DNA from: Pseudomonas sp. LRP2-20
GTDB taxonomy: Bacteria > Pseudomonadota > Gammaproteobacteria > Pseudomonadales > Pseudomonadaceae
Length of the DNA stretch: 64,000 bases
Assembly: GCF_024349685.1 (NCBI RefSeq)
Contig: NZ_AP025944.1
Span: 192,001-256,000 of the forward strand
Direction: 5' to 3'
Shown here: one piece after another, positions 1-8,244 of the stretch
Position numbering within the stretch: the first letter of the stretch is position 1
How the letters are laid out: every line of letters begins with the position of its first letter
Notes under the pieces: model-generated
Told to the model about the DNA's origin: nothing
Seen by the model: only the letters and a program-made list of their open reading frames with translations
Databases searched by the model: none
Made by a program: the position numbers and the translations under genes

Positions 1-642
1 CTGAGCATTCGCCCCGGCGAGAAGGTTGGCATCATCGGCCGCAGCGGTTCGGGCAAGAGCTCGCTGGCCAAGCTGATCGTCGGGCTGTACGAGGCGGACA
101 ATGGTTCGCTGTTGGTCGACGGCGTGGACATCCGTCAGATCGACGTCAGCGAGCTGCGCCACAACGTCGGCTACGTGCCGCAGGACATCCAGCTGCTGGC
201 CGGTACCTTGCGTGACAACCTGGTCAGCGGTGCCCGCTACATCGAGGATGAACTGATCCTGCAGGCTGCCGAGTTGTCCGGCGTACACGAGTTCGCCCGG
301 CTGCACCCGGACGGCTACGAGCTGCAGGTCGGCGAGCGTGGCCAGAACCTGTCCGGCGGCCAGCGGCAGAACGTCGCCCTCGGCCGAGCATTGCTGCTCA
401 ACCCGCAGATACTGCTGCTCGACGAGCCCACCGCGGCCATGGACAATACTGGCGAAGAGCGCCTCAAGCAGCGCCTGCAGGCGGTGATCGAGAGCAAGAC
501 CGTGCTGCTGGTCACCCACCGCGCCTCGCTGCTGACGCTGGTCGACCGGCTGATCGTCATCGACCGCGGGCAGATTGTTGCCGATGGCCCGAAAGCCTCG
601 GTCATGGACGCGCTGAAGAAGGGGCAGATCAGTGTTGCATAA
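1..642 (+). CDS. lapB: LapB-type type I secretion ABC transporter, C-terminal part (5' end outside window)
   Basis: The reading frame is open from the first base, so only the last 213 residues are present. They form a complete nucleotide-binding domain: Walker A GRSGSGKSS (window residues 13-21), the ABC signature LSGGQRQ near residue 117, Walker B ILLLDEPTAAMD, and the switch His in LVTHR. In the LapB family this domain powers export of the giant biofilm adhesin LapA across the inner membrane, with a HlyD-type adaptor and an outer membrane TolC-like pore. The downstream adaptor gene starts inside this gene (11-nt overlap), which supports co-translation. The transmembrane and C39-like N-terminal domains cannot be seen. 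The name rests on similarity plus the lapC neighbour; another RTX exporter is possible. Confidence 0.85.
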   Translation: MSIRPGEKVGIIGRSGSGKSSLAKLIVGLYEADNGSLLVDGVDIRQIDVSELRHNVGYVPQDIQLLAGTLRDNLVSGARYIEDELILQAAELSGVHEFARLHPDGYELQVGERGQNLSGGQRQNVALGRALLLNPQILLLDEPTAAMDNTGEERLKQRLQAVIESKTVLLVTHRASLLTLVDRLIVIDRGQIVADGPKASVMDALKKGQISVA

Positions 643-2008
643 GCTGGATTTCGGCGTGTTCAAGGACGGCCTGCGTCGGTACTTCAAAGGCTCCGATTCG
701 CTCAACGGTCAGCCGCTTCCCGAGGTCAACAAGGCGCTGATCGAAGACGCCCCGCGCGTGGTGCGCCTGACTATCTGGGGGGTGATCGCGTTCTTCCTGT
801 TCCTGATCGTCTGGGCCAGCTTCGCGCCCATCGACGAAGTCACCCGCGGCGAGGGCAAGGCCATCCCGTCGTCCAAGGTGCAGAAGATCCAGAACCTGGA
901 GGGCGGCATCGTCGCCGAGATCTTCGCCAAGGAAGGGCAGGTGGTGGAAGTCGGCCAGCCGCTGCTGCGCCTGGACGAAACCCGTTTTGCCTCCAACGTC
1001 GGTGAAACCGAGGCCGATCGCCTGGCCATGGCCCTGCGCGTCGAGCGCCTGAGCGCCGAGGTCGAGGATCGGCCACTGAAGATCGACGAAGAACTGCGCA
1101 AGGCAGCGCCTAGCCAGGCGGCCGATGAGCAATCGCTGTACCAGAGCCGTCGCCAGCAGTTGCAGGATGAGCTCGCTGGCCTGCAGCAGCAGCTGGTGCA
1201 GAAGCAGCAGGAGTTGCGCGAATTCACCTCCAAGCGCGCCCAGTACGCCAATAGCCTGCAGTTGCTGCGCCAGGAGATCGGCATGTCTGAGCCGCTGGTG
1301 GCCCAGGGAGCGGTTTCCCAGGTGGAGGTGCTGCGTCTGCGCCGCTCCGAGGTGGAAACCCGTGGTCAGATGGACTCCACGGCACTGGCCATTCCGCGTG
1401 CCGAAGCGGCCATCAAGGAAGTCGAGAGCAAGATCGAAGAGACCCGCGGCAAGTTCCGCAGCGAGGCCTTGACCAAGCTCAACGAAGCCCGCACCGAGCT
1501 GAACAAGGCGACCGCCACCAGCAAGGCGCTGGACGATCGTGTCAGCCGTACCTTGGTCACCTCGCCAGTGCGCGGTATCGTCAAGCAACTGCTGGTCAAC
1601 ACCATCGGCGGAGTGATCCAGCCGGGCAGCGACATCATCGAGATCGTGCCGCTGGACGACACCCTGGTGGTTGAGGCGAAGATCCTGCCCAAGGACATTG
1701 CCTTCCTGCATCCGGGGCAAGAAGCGACCATCAAGTTCAGTGCCTATGACTACACCATTTACGGTGGCTTGAAAGCCAAGCTCGAGCAGATCGGTGCTGA
1801 TACCATCACCGACGAAGACAAGAAGACCACTTACTACCTGATCAAGCTGCGGACCGAGAAGAGCCACCTGGGCACCGACCAGAAGCCGCTGCTGATCATC
1901 CCCGGCATGGTCGCCACGGTGGATATCATGACCGGCAAGAAGACCATCATGAGCTACCTGCTCAAGCCAATCATGAAGGCCCGCGACGAGGCCCTTCGCG
2001 AGCGGTAA
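632..2008 (+). CDS. lapC: LapC-type HlyD family membrane fusion protein
   Basis: A 458-residue periplasmic adaptor of a type I secretion system. A short cytoplasmic N-terminus is followed by one membrane segment (about residues 48-68, WGVIAFFLFLIVWASF), a lipoyl-like half (GGIVAEIFAKEGQVVEVGQPL), a long Gln/Glu/Arg-rich coiled coil (about 130-300), and the second lipoyl/beta-barrel half (RTLVTSPVRGIVKQL) typical of HlyD. The GTG start at 632 lies inside lapB, so the two are probably translationally coupled. The role, export of a LapA-type adhesin, is inferred from the family. No adhesin gene follows: the next gene is an unrelated dioxygenase after a REP pair. Confidence 0.88.
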   Translation: MLHKLDFGVFKDGLRRYFKGSDSLNGQPLPEVNKALIEDAPRVVRLTIWGVIAFFLFLIVWASFAPIDEVTRGEGKAIPSSKVQKIQNLEGGIVAEIFAKEGQVVEVGQPLLRLDETRFASNVGETEADRLAMALRVERLSAEVEDRPLKIDEELRKAAPSQAADEQSLYQSRRQQLQDELAGLQQQLVQKQQELREFTSKRAQYANSLQLLRQEIGMSEPLVAQGAVSQVEVLRLRRSEVETRGQMDSTALAIPRAEAAIKEVESKIEETRGKFRSEALTKLNEARTELNKATATSKALDDRVSRTLVTSPVRGIVKQLLVNTIGGVIQPGSDIIEIVPLDDTLVVEAKILPKDIAFLHPGQEATIKFSAYDYTIYGGLKAKLEQIGADTITDEDKKTTYYLIKLRTEKSHLGTDQKPLLIIPGMVATVDIMTGKKTIMSYLLKPIMKARDEALRER

Positions 2009-2018
2009 GCCTGCTCCG

Positions 2019-2093
2019 GCTTTCGCGGGCAAGCCCGCTCCCACAGGTATTGCTCTGACCCTGTGGGAGCGGGTTTACCCGCGAAAGGGCCAG
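2019..2093. repeat. REP pair (head-to-head inverted)
   Basis: Two inverted copies of the P. putida REP (GCGGGCAAGCCCGCTCCCACAG and its complement with TTTACCC) sit directly after the lapC stop. They could fold into a large hairpin that ends or stabilises the lapBC transcript; that role is inferred. Confidence 0.85.
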
Positions 2094-2129
2094 TACAGGC
2101 AGCACCAAAAGCGGGCACAAATACCCTTC

Positions 2130-2152
2130 ATATCTTTATTCTTTAAAGATAT
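2130..2152. promoter_or_regulatory. AT-rich perfect inverted repeat, candidate operator
   Basis: ATATCTTTA, a 5-nt spacer, then TAAAGATAT: a perfect 9-bp dyad about 150 bp upstream of the tauD-like start. Its position suggests an activator or promoter site for the sulfonate-type operon. I cannot name the regulator from sequence; a LysR-type sulfur regulator is only a guess. Confidence 0.4.
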
Positions 2153-2303
2153 TTAAATTATTTTTCTTATTCCCATATAGTCACTCCCACTGCGTACCCG
2201 TCGACCAATCGATGCGCCGCACGACTTGAACCCACACGGGTAATCCCCGTGCGTTTCTGATCGTTGCGCGCCATTGAAGTCGCGCACTGCGTGGGAGTGA
2301 AAC

Positions 2304-3203
2304 ATGCCAGCCGCCTCGAACGCCTTGTCGTCCATCGACAGCGCCCAGCCGCAAACCTTCGAAATCCGTCCGTTCGCCGGTGCCGTCGGCGCCGAACTCA
2401 TCGGCCTGGACCTGGCCAAACCGGTCACCGCCGAGGATTTCACCCGTATTCATCGCGCCCACCTCGACCACCATGTGCTGGTGTTCCGTGACCAGCGCAT
2501 CAGCCCGGAACAACAGATCGCCTTCAGCCGCCGCTTCGGCGAATTGCAGATCCATGTGCTCAAGCAGTTCCTGCTCGCAGGCCACCCGGAAATCCTGATC
2601 GTCTCCAACATCATCGAGAACGGCCAGAACATCGGCCTGGGTGATGCCGGCAAGTTCTGGCACTCGGACCTGTCGTACAAGGAGCTGCCAAGCCTCGGTT
2701 CCATGCTGCATGCCCAGGAGCTGCCCAGCGAGGGTGGCGACACCCTGTTCGCCGACATGCACAAAGCCTGGGACGCCGTGCCCGAGGCCCTGCGCAAGGT
2801 GGTCGAGGGCCGCAGTGCCGCGCACTCCTACACCGCCCGCTACGCCGAAACCAAGTTCGAGGGCAACTGGCGCCCGACCCTGACTGCCGAGCAACTGGCG
2901 CAGGTCAAGGAAGTCATCCACCCGGTGGTGCGCACCCACCCGGAAAACGGCCGCAAGGCGCTGTTCGTCAGCGAAGGCTTCACCACCCGCATCGTCGGCC
3001 TGCCGGACGATGAAAGCCGCGATGTGCTGCAGCAGCTGTACGCGTTGAGCGTGCTCGAGCAGAACATCTATCGCCATCAGTGGCAGCCCCACGACCTGGT
3101 GTTCTGGGACAACCGCTCGCTGATCCACCTGGCCACCGGTTGCCCCGCGCACCTGCGCCGCAAACTGTTCCGCACCACCATCCAGGGCGATGCCCCGTTC
3201 TGA
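2304..3203 (+). CDS. TauD/TfdA family 2-oxoglutarate-dependent dioxygenase
   Basis: A 299-residue non-heme iron dioxygenase. The facial triad is visible: H120 and D122 in FWHSDLSY, and the distal His H275 in SLIHLA. The co-substrate Arg is probably R286 or R290 in the C-terminal RRKLFRTT. Members couple decarboxylation of 2-oxoglutarate to hydroxylation of small acids, often releasing sulfite from sulfonates or sulfate from sulfate esters. The gene heads a cluster with a binding protein, ATPase and permease of the nitrate/sulfonate/taurine class, so a role in using an organosulfur or related compound is likely, but the substrate cannot be read. GGGAGTG before the ATG at 2304 serves as ribosome binding site. 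Confidence 0.85.
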   Translation: MPAASNALSSIDSAQPQTFEIRPFAGAVGAELIGLDLAKPVTAEDFTRIHRAHLDHHVLVFRDQRISPEQQIAFSRRFGELQIHVLKQFLLAGHPEILIVSNIIENGQNIGLGDAGKFWHSDLSYKELPSLGSMLHAQELPSEGGDTLFADMHKAWDAVPEALRKVVEGRSAAHSYTARYAETKFEGNWRPTLTAEQLAQVKEVIHPVVRTHPENGRKALFVSEGFTTRIVGLPDDESRDVLQQLYALSVLEQNIYRHQWQPHDLVFWDNRSLIHLATGCPAHLRRKLFRTTIQGDAPF

Positions 3204-3220
3204 CGACTGAGGAATTCATC

Positions 3221-4240
3221 ATGCGCAAATCCATCAGCCGCCTGGCGGCAAGCATCGGCCTGGGCGCCAGCCTGGTTGTCGGCAGCCTGGCGGCTCCCGC
3301 CGTGGCACAAGCCGAAGGCAAGATCCGCATCGCCGAGCAGTTCGGCATCGTCTACCTGCTGCTCAACGTGGTGCGTGACCAGCACCTGATCGAGAAGCAC
3401 GGCAAGGAGCAGGGCATCGACATCGAAGTGGACTGGGCCCAGCTGTCCGGCGGCTCGGCGATCAACGACGCGCTGCTGTCCGGCTCCGTGGACATCGCCG
3501 GGGCCGGGGTTGGGCCGCTGCTGACCGTGTGGGACCGCACCAAAGGCCGGCAGAACGTCAAGGCCGTGGCCTCGTTGGGCAACTTCCCGTACTACCTGGT
3601 CAGCAGCAACCCGAAGGTGAAGACCATCGCCGACATTTCCGACAAGGACCGCATCGCAGTGCCTGCGGTGGGTGTGTCGGTGCAATCGCGCTTCCTGCAG
3701 TACGCCGCCGCCCAGCAGTGGGGCGACAAGGAATACAACCGCCTCGACAAGTACACCCTGGCCGTGCCGCACCCGGATGCCACCGCCGCGCTGCTGGCCG
3801 GTGGCACCGAACTGAACGGGCACTTCTCCAACCCGCCGTTCCAGGACCAGGCGCTGGCCAACAAGGACGTGCACGTGGTGCTCAACAGCTATGACCTGCT
3901 CGGCCCCAACTCGCCGACCCTGCTGTTCGCCACCGAGAAATTCCGCAACGACAACCCCAAGACCTACAAGGCCTTCGTCGACGCCCTGGCCGAGGCGGCG
4001 GACTTCGCCCAGAAAGACAAGGCCGCTGCAGCGGATACCTATATCCGCGTGACCAAGGCCAAGATCGACCGCGACGCGCTGATCAAGCTGATCGACAACC
4101 CGCAGTACGAGTTCACTGTCACGCCGAAGAACACCTACAAGCTGGCCGAGTTCCTGTATCGGGTAGGCGCCATCAAGCACAAGCCGGAGTCGTGGAAGGA
4201 CTACTTCTTCCAGGATGAACGCCCGCTGCAGGGGAGCTGA
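3221..4240 (+). CDS. ABC transporter substrate-binding protein, nitrate/sulfonate/taurine (SsuA/THI5-like) class
   Basis: A 339-residue periplasmic binding protein. The start is ATG 3221, preceded by GAGGAA; a longer open frame reaches upstream but would overlap the dioxygenase. Residues 1-31 form a classic signal peptide (basic MRKSISR, hydrophobic core, AVAQA cleavage region). The mature part begins KIRIAEQFG and contains the SGGSAINDALLSGSVDIAG segment typical of SsuA/TauA/NMT1-like folds. It should deliver a small oxyanionic ligand to the ATPase and permease encoded next. Ligand unknown. Only 17 nt separate it from the dioxygenase, so they are very likely co-transcribed. Confidence 0.85.
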   Translation: MRKSISRLAASIGLGASLVVGSLAAPAVAQAEGKIRIAEQFGIVYLLLNVVRDQHLIEKHGKEQGIDIEVDWAQLSGGSAINDALLSGSVDIAGAGVGPLLTVWDRTKGRQNVKAVASLGNFPYYLVSSNPKVKTIADISDKDRIAVPAVGVSVQSRFLQYAAAQQWGDKEYNRLDKYTLAVPHPDATAALLAGGTELNGHFSNPPFQDQALANKDVHVVLNSYDLLGPNSPTLLFATEKFRNDNPKTYKAFVDALAEAADFAQKDKAAAADTYIRVTKAKIDRDALIKLIDNPQYEFTVTPKNTYKLAEFLYRVGAIKHKPESWKDYFFQDERPLQGS

Positions 4241-4246
4241 CCGACC

Positions 4247-5110
4247 ATGACCGCCCCATTGCCAGGCCACACGGCCAGCAACCTGAGCCGTGTCGCTACA
4301 CCGCCGTTGCTGCAGGTAGACAACCTCAGCCTCGAATACCGCACTGCGCAGCGCGTGGTGCGGGCCACCCACCAGGTCAGCTTCGAAGTCGACCGTGCTG
4401 ACCGTTTCGTCCTGCTTGGCCCGTCGGGCTGCGGCAAGTCCACCTTGCTCAAGTCCGTGGCCGGTTTCATCACCCCTCGGGAAGGGCAGATCCTGCTGCA
4501 GGGCCAGCCGGTCAACGGCCCCGGCCCGGACCGCATCGTGGTGTTCCAGGAGTTCGACCAACTGCCGCCGTGGAAGACGGTGAAAGAGAACGTCATGTTC
4601 CCGCTGCTGGTGTCTGGCCAGCTCAAGCGTGCCGAAGCCGAGGAGCGGGCCCTGCATTACCTGGACAAGGTCGGCCTGGCCGCCTTTGCCGATGTCTACC
4701 CGCACATGCTGTCGGGCGGGATGAAGGCGCGGGTGGCGATCGCCCGGGCGCTCGCCACCCAACCGAAGATCCTGCTGATGGACGAGCCGTTCGCCGCACT
4801 CGATGCGCTGACCCGGCGCAAGATGCAGGAAGAACTGCTGCTGCTGTGGGAGGAAGTGCGTTTCACCTTGCTGTTCGTCACCCACTCCATCGAAGAGGCG
4901 CTGGTGGTCGGCAACCGCATCCTGCTGCTGTCGCCCCATCCGGGCCGGGTACGGGCCGAGGTGCACAGCCACCAGTACGACCTCGGCAGCCTCGGCGCTG
5001 CGGACTTCCAGGCCAGTGCTCGGCGCATCCATCGCTTGCTGTTCGACGAGGCTGAAGCCCCCGAACAAGCTGATGACTTGGGCTTCAACGACATCCGCAT
5101 CGCCTACTGA
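4247..5110 (+). CDS. ABC transporter ATP-binding protein (SsuB/TauB-like)
   Basis: A 287-residue ATPase. Walker A LGPSGCGKST (about residues 59-68), Q-loop VVFQEFDQLPPWKTV, signature LSGGMKARVAIARA, Walker B ILLMDEPFAALD and switch His FVTHSIEEA are all intact. The QEFDQLPPWKTV Q-loop is like that of nitrate/sulfonate/taurine importers. A 25-residue N-terminal extension precedes the domain. It starts 6 nt after the binding-protein stop and is followed by the permease 14 nt downstream, forming a complete importer. The start ATG 4247 fits the spacing. Confidence 0.88.
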   Translation: MTAPLPGHTASNLSRVATPPLLQVDNLSLEYRTAQRVVRATHQVSFEVDRADRFVLLGPSGCGKSTLLKSVAGFITPREGQILLQGQPVNGPGPDRIVVFQEFDQLPPWKTVKENVMFPLLVSGQLKRAEAEERALHYLDKVGLAAFADVYPHMLSGGMKARVAIARALATQPKILLMDEPFAALDALTRRKMQEELLLLWEEVRFTLLFVTHSIEEALVVGNRILLLSPHPGRVRAEVHSHQYDLGSLGAADFQASARRIHRLLFDEAEAPEQADDLGFNDIRIAY

Positions 5111-5124
5111 CAGGAGCTTGAGCC

Positions 5125-5988
5125 ATGACCCCTACACCTGTACGCCAGGAATACGAGGTGCAGCTGGAGCCTTTGCTCAGTGTGCCTGTGGAACGCAACC
5201 TGCCGTTGGCCCAGCGCCTGTGGCAGCACGGCTGGCTGCGCAAGGCGGTGATCCTGGTGGTGATCGCCGCCTTGTGGGAAGCGATCGCCCGCTACCAAGG
5301 CAACGACTTGCTGCTGCCGACCTTCCTGCAGACCGCCGCCGCACTGTGGGACGGGCTGCTCAGCGGCGAGCTGCCGGCCAAGGTCGGTGTGTCGCTGGTG
5401 ATCCTGCTCAAGGGCTACCTGCTGGGCATTGTTCTGGCCTTTGGCCTGACCAGCCTGGCGGTGTCGACCCAACTGGGGCGGGATCTGCTGGGCACCCTGA
5501 CCTCGATGTTCAACCCGCTGCCGGCGATTGCCCTGCTGCCGCTGGCGTTGTTGTGGTTCGGGCTGGGAGACAACAGCCTGATCTTCGTGCTGGTGCATTC
5601 GGTGTTGTGGGCGCTGGCGCTGAATACCTATGCGGGCTTTCTTGGGGTTTCGGAAACCTTGCGCATGGCCGGGCGCAATTACGGCCTGAAAGGGCTGCGC
5701 CTGGTCCTGCATATCCTGGTGCCGGCGGCGTTGCCGTCGATCCTCTCGGGGCTGAAGATCGGCTGGGCGTTCGCCTGGCGCACGCTGATCGCCGCCGAAC
5801 TGGTGTTCGGCGCCAGCAGCGGCAAGGGCGGGCTGGGCTGGTACATCTTCCAGAACCGCAACGAGCTGTATACCGACAAGGTGTTTGCCGGGTTGGCGGT
5901 GGTGATCCTGATCGGCTTGCTGGTCGAGGGGTTGGTGTTCAACACCCTGGAGCGGTTGACCGTTCGGCGGTGGGGCATGCAGAGGTAA
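5125..5988 (+). CDS. ABC transporter permease (SsuC/TauC-like)
   Basis: A 287-residue inner membrane permease with about six hydrophobic segments starting near residue 35 (AVILVVIAALWEAIA). The cytoplasmic loop that contacts the ATPase is present (GRNYGLKGLRLVLHILVPAALPSILSGLKIG), matching the EAA motif region of binding-protein-dependent permeases. The ribosome binding site CAGGAG precedes ATG 5125. It is the last gene of the dioxygenase/ABC cluster and is followed by a REP pair. The import function is secure; the substrate is not. Confidence 0.87.
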   Translation: MTPTPVRQEYEVQLEPLLSVPVERNLPLAQRLWQHGWLRKAVILVVIAALWEAIARYQGNDLLLPTFLQTAAALWDGLLSGELPAKVGVSLVILLKGYLLGIVLAFGLTSLAVSTQLGRDLLGTLTSMFNPLPAIALLPLALLWFGLGDNSLIFVLVHSVLWALALNTYAGFLGVSETLRMAGRNYGLKGLRLVLHILVPAALPSILSGLKIGWAFAWRTLIAAELVFGASSGKGGLGWYIFQNRNELYTDKVFAGLAVVILIGLLVEGLVFNTLERLTVRRWGMQR

Positions 5989-6285
5989 TAGACCTGTGCC
6001 GGCCTCTTCGCGGGCTCGCCCGCTCCCACAGGGACGGCACAGTCTTCAAGGCATGTGAGATCCTGTGGGAGCGGGCAAGCCCGCGAAGAGGCCAGCACGG
6101 GCGACCAATTCATGTGCTGTGGGGCATGGCCCTTGCTCTGAAAAACCTTCATACATTTACAAGCTAATTTGTCTGAAAAGTTGTAGGAAAATTCTGAGTT
6201 TAGTCTCGATCTCCTTAGAACTATTGCGGTCCTCTTTCCTCGCGCCTAGCCTGTTCCGCTCATTCGTTTACAAGGAACAGTAATC
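5989..6285. other. Intergenic region before hcp
   Basis: The first 100 nt hold the REP pair. The rest (6120-6285) is AT-richer and probably contains the hcp promoter, but I see no clear -10/-35 or sigma-54 pair. AAGGAACAG at 6270-6278 is the hcp ribosome binding site. Confidence 0.45.
6001..6093. repeat. REP pair
   Basis: GGCCTCTTCGCGGGC...CTCCCACAGG followed after about 40 nt by its inverse, immediately after the permease gene. The outer edges (gtgccggcctc / gaggccagcac) are also complementary, so the whole block can form one long hairpin. Confidence 0.85.
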
Positions 6286-6774
6286 ATGGCTTTCGACGCT
6301 TTCATTCAAATCGCGGAAATTGCTGGCGAATCACAAGACGAGCACTACAAGCACTGGATCGAGATCCTCGGCTACACGTTCGGCACCAGCCAAAGCACCT
6401 CTGCTACCGCGAGTTCCGCAGGGGGCGCCACCTCCGGGCGTACCACCCTGAGCAACCTGACCTTCACCAAATACCTGGACAATGCCAGCTGCAAATTGCT
6501 TGAAGCCAGTTGCACAGGGCAGCACCTGAAAGAAGTCAGGCTGGTCGTCTGCCGCGCCGGTGGCGACAAGCTGAAGTACTACGAAGTGGTGCTCGAAGAA
6601 GTGATCATTGCCGATTTCATACAAGGCGTGCACGCCGGCGTGCCGACTGAAATCGTCCAACTCAACTACGGCCGTATCAAGACCACCTACACCCGGCAGC
6701 AGCGCGTCGATGGCGGTGCTGGCGGCAGTGTCACCGGTGGCTGGGACCGCATTGCCAACAAGAAATTTGCGTGA
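6286..6774 (+). CDS. hcp: Hcp family type VI secretion tube protein (TssD)
   Basis: A 162-residue Hcp1-type protein. The opening MAFDAFIQIAEIAGES, then HWIEILGY, the Ser/Thr/Gly-rich loop, LSNLTFTKYLDNASCKL and the C-terminal QLNYGRIKTTY are hallmarks of Hcp, whose hexameric rings stack into the T6SS inner tube and carry small effectors inside the ring. No other T6SS gene (sheath, baseplate, VgrG) is in the window, so this is an orphan hcp of the kind found beside effector genes. The next gene starts 9 nt downstream and is its probable cargo. Confidence 0.92.
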   Translation: MAFDAFIQIAEIAGESQDEHYKHWIEILGYTFGTSQSTSATASSAGGATSGRTTLSNLTFTKYLDNASCKLLEASCTGQHLKEVRLVVCRAGGDKLKYYEVVLEEVIIADFIQGVHAGVPTEIVQLNYGRIKTTYTRQQRVDGGAGGSVTGGWDRIANKKFA

Positions 6775-6783
6775 GGAACGACC

Positions 6784-7758
6784 ATGTCCGAGGCACGCAG
6801 CTTTATAAATTCCAAGGCACAGAACTACGCGACCCTGAAGAACGGCACACCGATGAACGCCAATCAGCAGGCCAAGTTCGATGTGCTCAATGCGCATATC
6901 GTCAACACGGTTGTCCTGGCCGGCGAACTGGTGATTGTAGGTGATCCCAGCACGCCCTCCTGTACCAGCCATGAAGCCTTTCTCATGGGCAAGGCGGCAG
7001 GTATTCACCGCGACATCGTCTTCAACGGCGGCGGTGTCGATGGGTTCATGCTGGATAACTTCGAGATGCTGCAGAGCCTGCTGGCCCATGCGTCGATGGG
7101 GGCAGGTGCCGCGAGCGATGGCTGGGCCAGGCATCTGGAGGCGATCAAGAGGACACTGGAGCAGATTGAGCAACTGCACCGCGAGCATATGAGTGGTGGT
7201 GCGTTCAGGGCGCGGGAGGCGTTTTACGCCAAACGTGCGGCGCTGTTCAGCGCGCTGGATGAACAGTTGGGGAAGACTGCCGCTTACGGCTCTGGCCTAC
7301 GAAACCAGGGATCGATCAAGCGGATGCTGCAGCTTTCCACTAAGCGCTATCTTAGTAACGGTGAAATTACGGGGTATGCAAAGAAGGTGACGGGAGTGGC
7401 GAGGGCTGCGAGTCTGATCAAAAAAGGTGCTTACATTGGGGTTGCCTTGGATGTAGCCGCTACTGGACTGGAAATTAATAAAGCTTGCACTCTAGGGAGA
7501 GAGGAGGAATGTGCTAGAGCTAAGTATGTAGAGGGTGGCTCCCTGGCACTAGGTTTAGCCGGAGGTAGTATCGGGGGAGCGTACGGCGGGGCAATCGCCA
7601 CCGGGGCATGCGCGTTTGTGCTTGGAATTACAACAGGCCCTGGCTCTTTGGTTTGCGGTGTAGTGGGTGGGGCGGTTGGGGGAGCAATCGGCGGCGAGAT
7701 AGGAGGGGCAGGGGGTGAGATTGCAGGTGATTTTCTATATCGCAAAGTTTCAGAATGA
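6784..7758 (+). CDS. Candidate Hcp-dependent T6SS effector with glycine-zipper C-terminus
   Basis: I do not recognise a named family. The 324-residue protein has no signal peptide. Residues 1-170 are soluble, with a charged helical stretch (about 112-165). Residues 205-231 are a hydrophobic Ala/Gly helix (VARAASLIKKGAYIGVALDV). Residues 251-316 are packed with GxxxG/GGxxGG repeats (LGLAGGSIGGAYGGAIATG, GGAVGGAIGGEIGGAGGE), a glycine-zipper pattern seen in membrane-inserting toxins. Location 9 nt after hcp and ATGA overlap with a small multi-membrane-segment gene fit an effector-immunity pair. From about 7320 the codon use shifts to AT-richer and less P. putida-like, as if the toxic end had been swapped in. 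Pore formation is inference. Confidence 0.6.
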   Translation: MSEARSFINSKAQNYATLKNGTPMNANQQAKFDVLNAHIVNTVVLAGELVIVGDPSTPSCTSHEAFLMGKAAGIHRDIVFNGGGVDGFMLDNFEMLQSLLAHASMGAGAASDGWARHLEAIKRTLEQIEQLHREHMSGGAFRAREAFYAKRAALFSALDEQLGKTAAYGSGLRNQGSIKRMLQLSTKRYLSNGEITGYAKKVTGVARAASLIKKGAYIGVALDVAATGLEINKACTLGREEECARAKYVEGGSLALGLAGGSIGGAYGGAIATGACAFVLGITTGPGSLVCGVVGGAVGGAIGGEIGGAGGEIAGDFLYRKVSE

Positions 7759-8126
7759 ACATGTTTGAGCCTGGTCTTGTTGTCTTGTTGGGTTTTGGCT
7801 TTGGGATAATAACTCTATTTGTACTGGTGTATGTTGCTTGTGTGTATATAGATAGAATTGAGTCCTTTCTTGAAGGGTCTAAGTATGTGCAGGGCGTCAA
7901 GGAGGCATTTTTCCATGCAGGTATGCCGGGAAAGGTTCTGCGTATATGTAGCATTGCCTGTCTTTTGACACTGCCAGGCCCTTATGTGCGACGCGGGCTA
8001 GCGAACGGCGAGGAGATAAAGAAATTTCCGAGATCAATGAGGTGTGTGTTGGTTGGGCTATGGTTAGCGCTGACCTTTGAAGTCTTAGCGATGCTGGCAT
8101 TTAGGGTCTGGCTTTATATTGTTTGA
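7755..8126 (+). CDS. Small membrane protein, candidate immunity protein (array copy 1)
   Basis: A 123-residue protein. Its ATG overlaps the effector stop (ATGA, 7755-7758), so it is translationally coupled to the effector. It has an N-terminal membrane segment (about residues 7-30), a basic middle and a second hydrophobic segment near 98-121. Conserved blocks shared with the three copies downstream are VACVYIDRIES, AGMPGKVLRI, VRRGLANG and FPRSM, with a Trp at the end of the VLVGLW block. Tight coupling to a glycine-zipper protein and inner-membrane topology suggest it neutralises that toxin in the membrane. AT-rich composition marks it as part of the acquired segment. Confidence 0.6.
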   Translation: MNMFEPGLVVLLGFGFGIITLFVLVYVACVYIDRIESFLEGSKYVQGVKEAFFHAGMPGKVLRICSIACLLTLPGPYVRRGLANGEEIKKFPRSMRCVLVGLWLALTFEVLAMLAFRVWLYIV

Positions 8127-8244
8127 ATTGCTCTGGTAGTCGTGATCTTGGTAAATTTTTAATGATTACCTTGGTGGCGGTAGGTAGGGCGCTAAGGTCT
8201 ATGTTTGGAGAGATAATGGGTCAGGTCTTATGTGAGGCTGCAAA

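Larger units (their letters stand above)
2009..2303. other. Intergenic region: REP pair, AT-rich promoter zone and palindrome
   Basis: After the REP pair the base composition becomes strongly AT-rich (about 2120-2180), unlike anything else nearby. It contains a perfect 9-bp inverted repeat (2130-2152). The zone most likely carries the promoter of the dioxygenase/ABC operon. No small gene is convincing here. Confidence 0.5.

Noticed and set aside
629..2044. 471-codon frame on the minus strand opposite lapC
   Set aside because: Antisense shadow of a well-supported gene in GC-rich DNA; composition fits the complement of lapC codons.
3077..5068. 663-codon minus-strand frame across the ABC genes
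   Set aside because: Runs opposite three clear genes without its own family motifs; typical GC-rich shadow frame.
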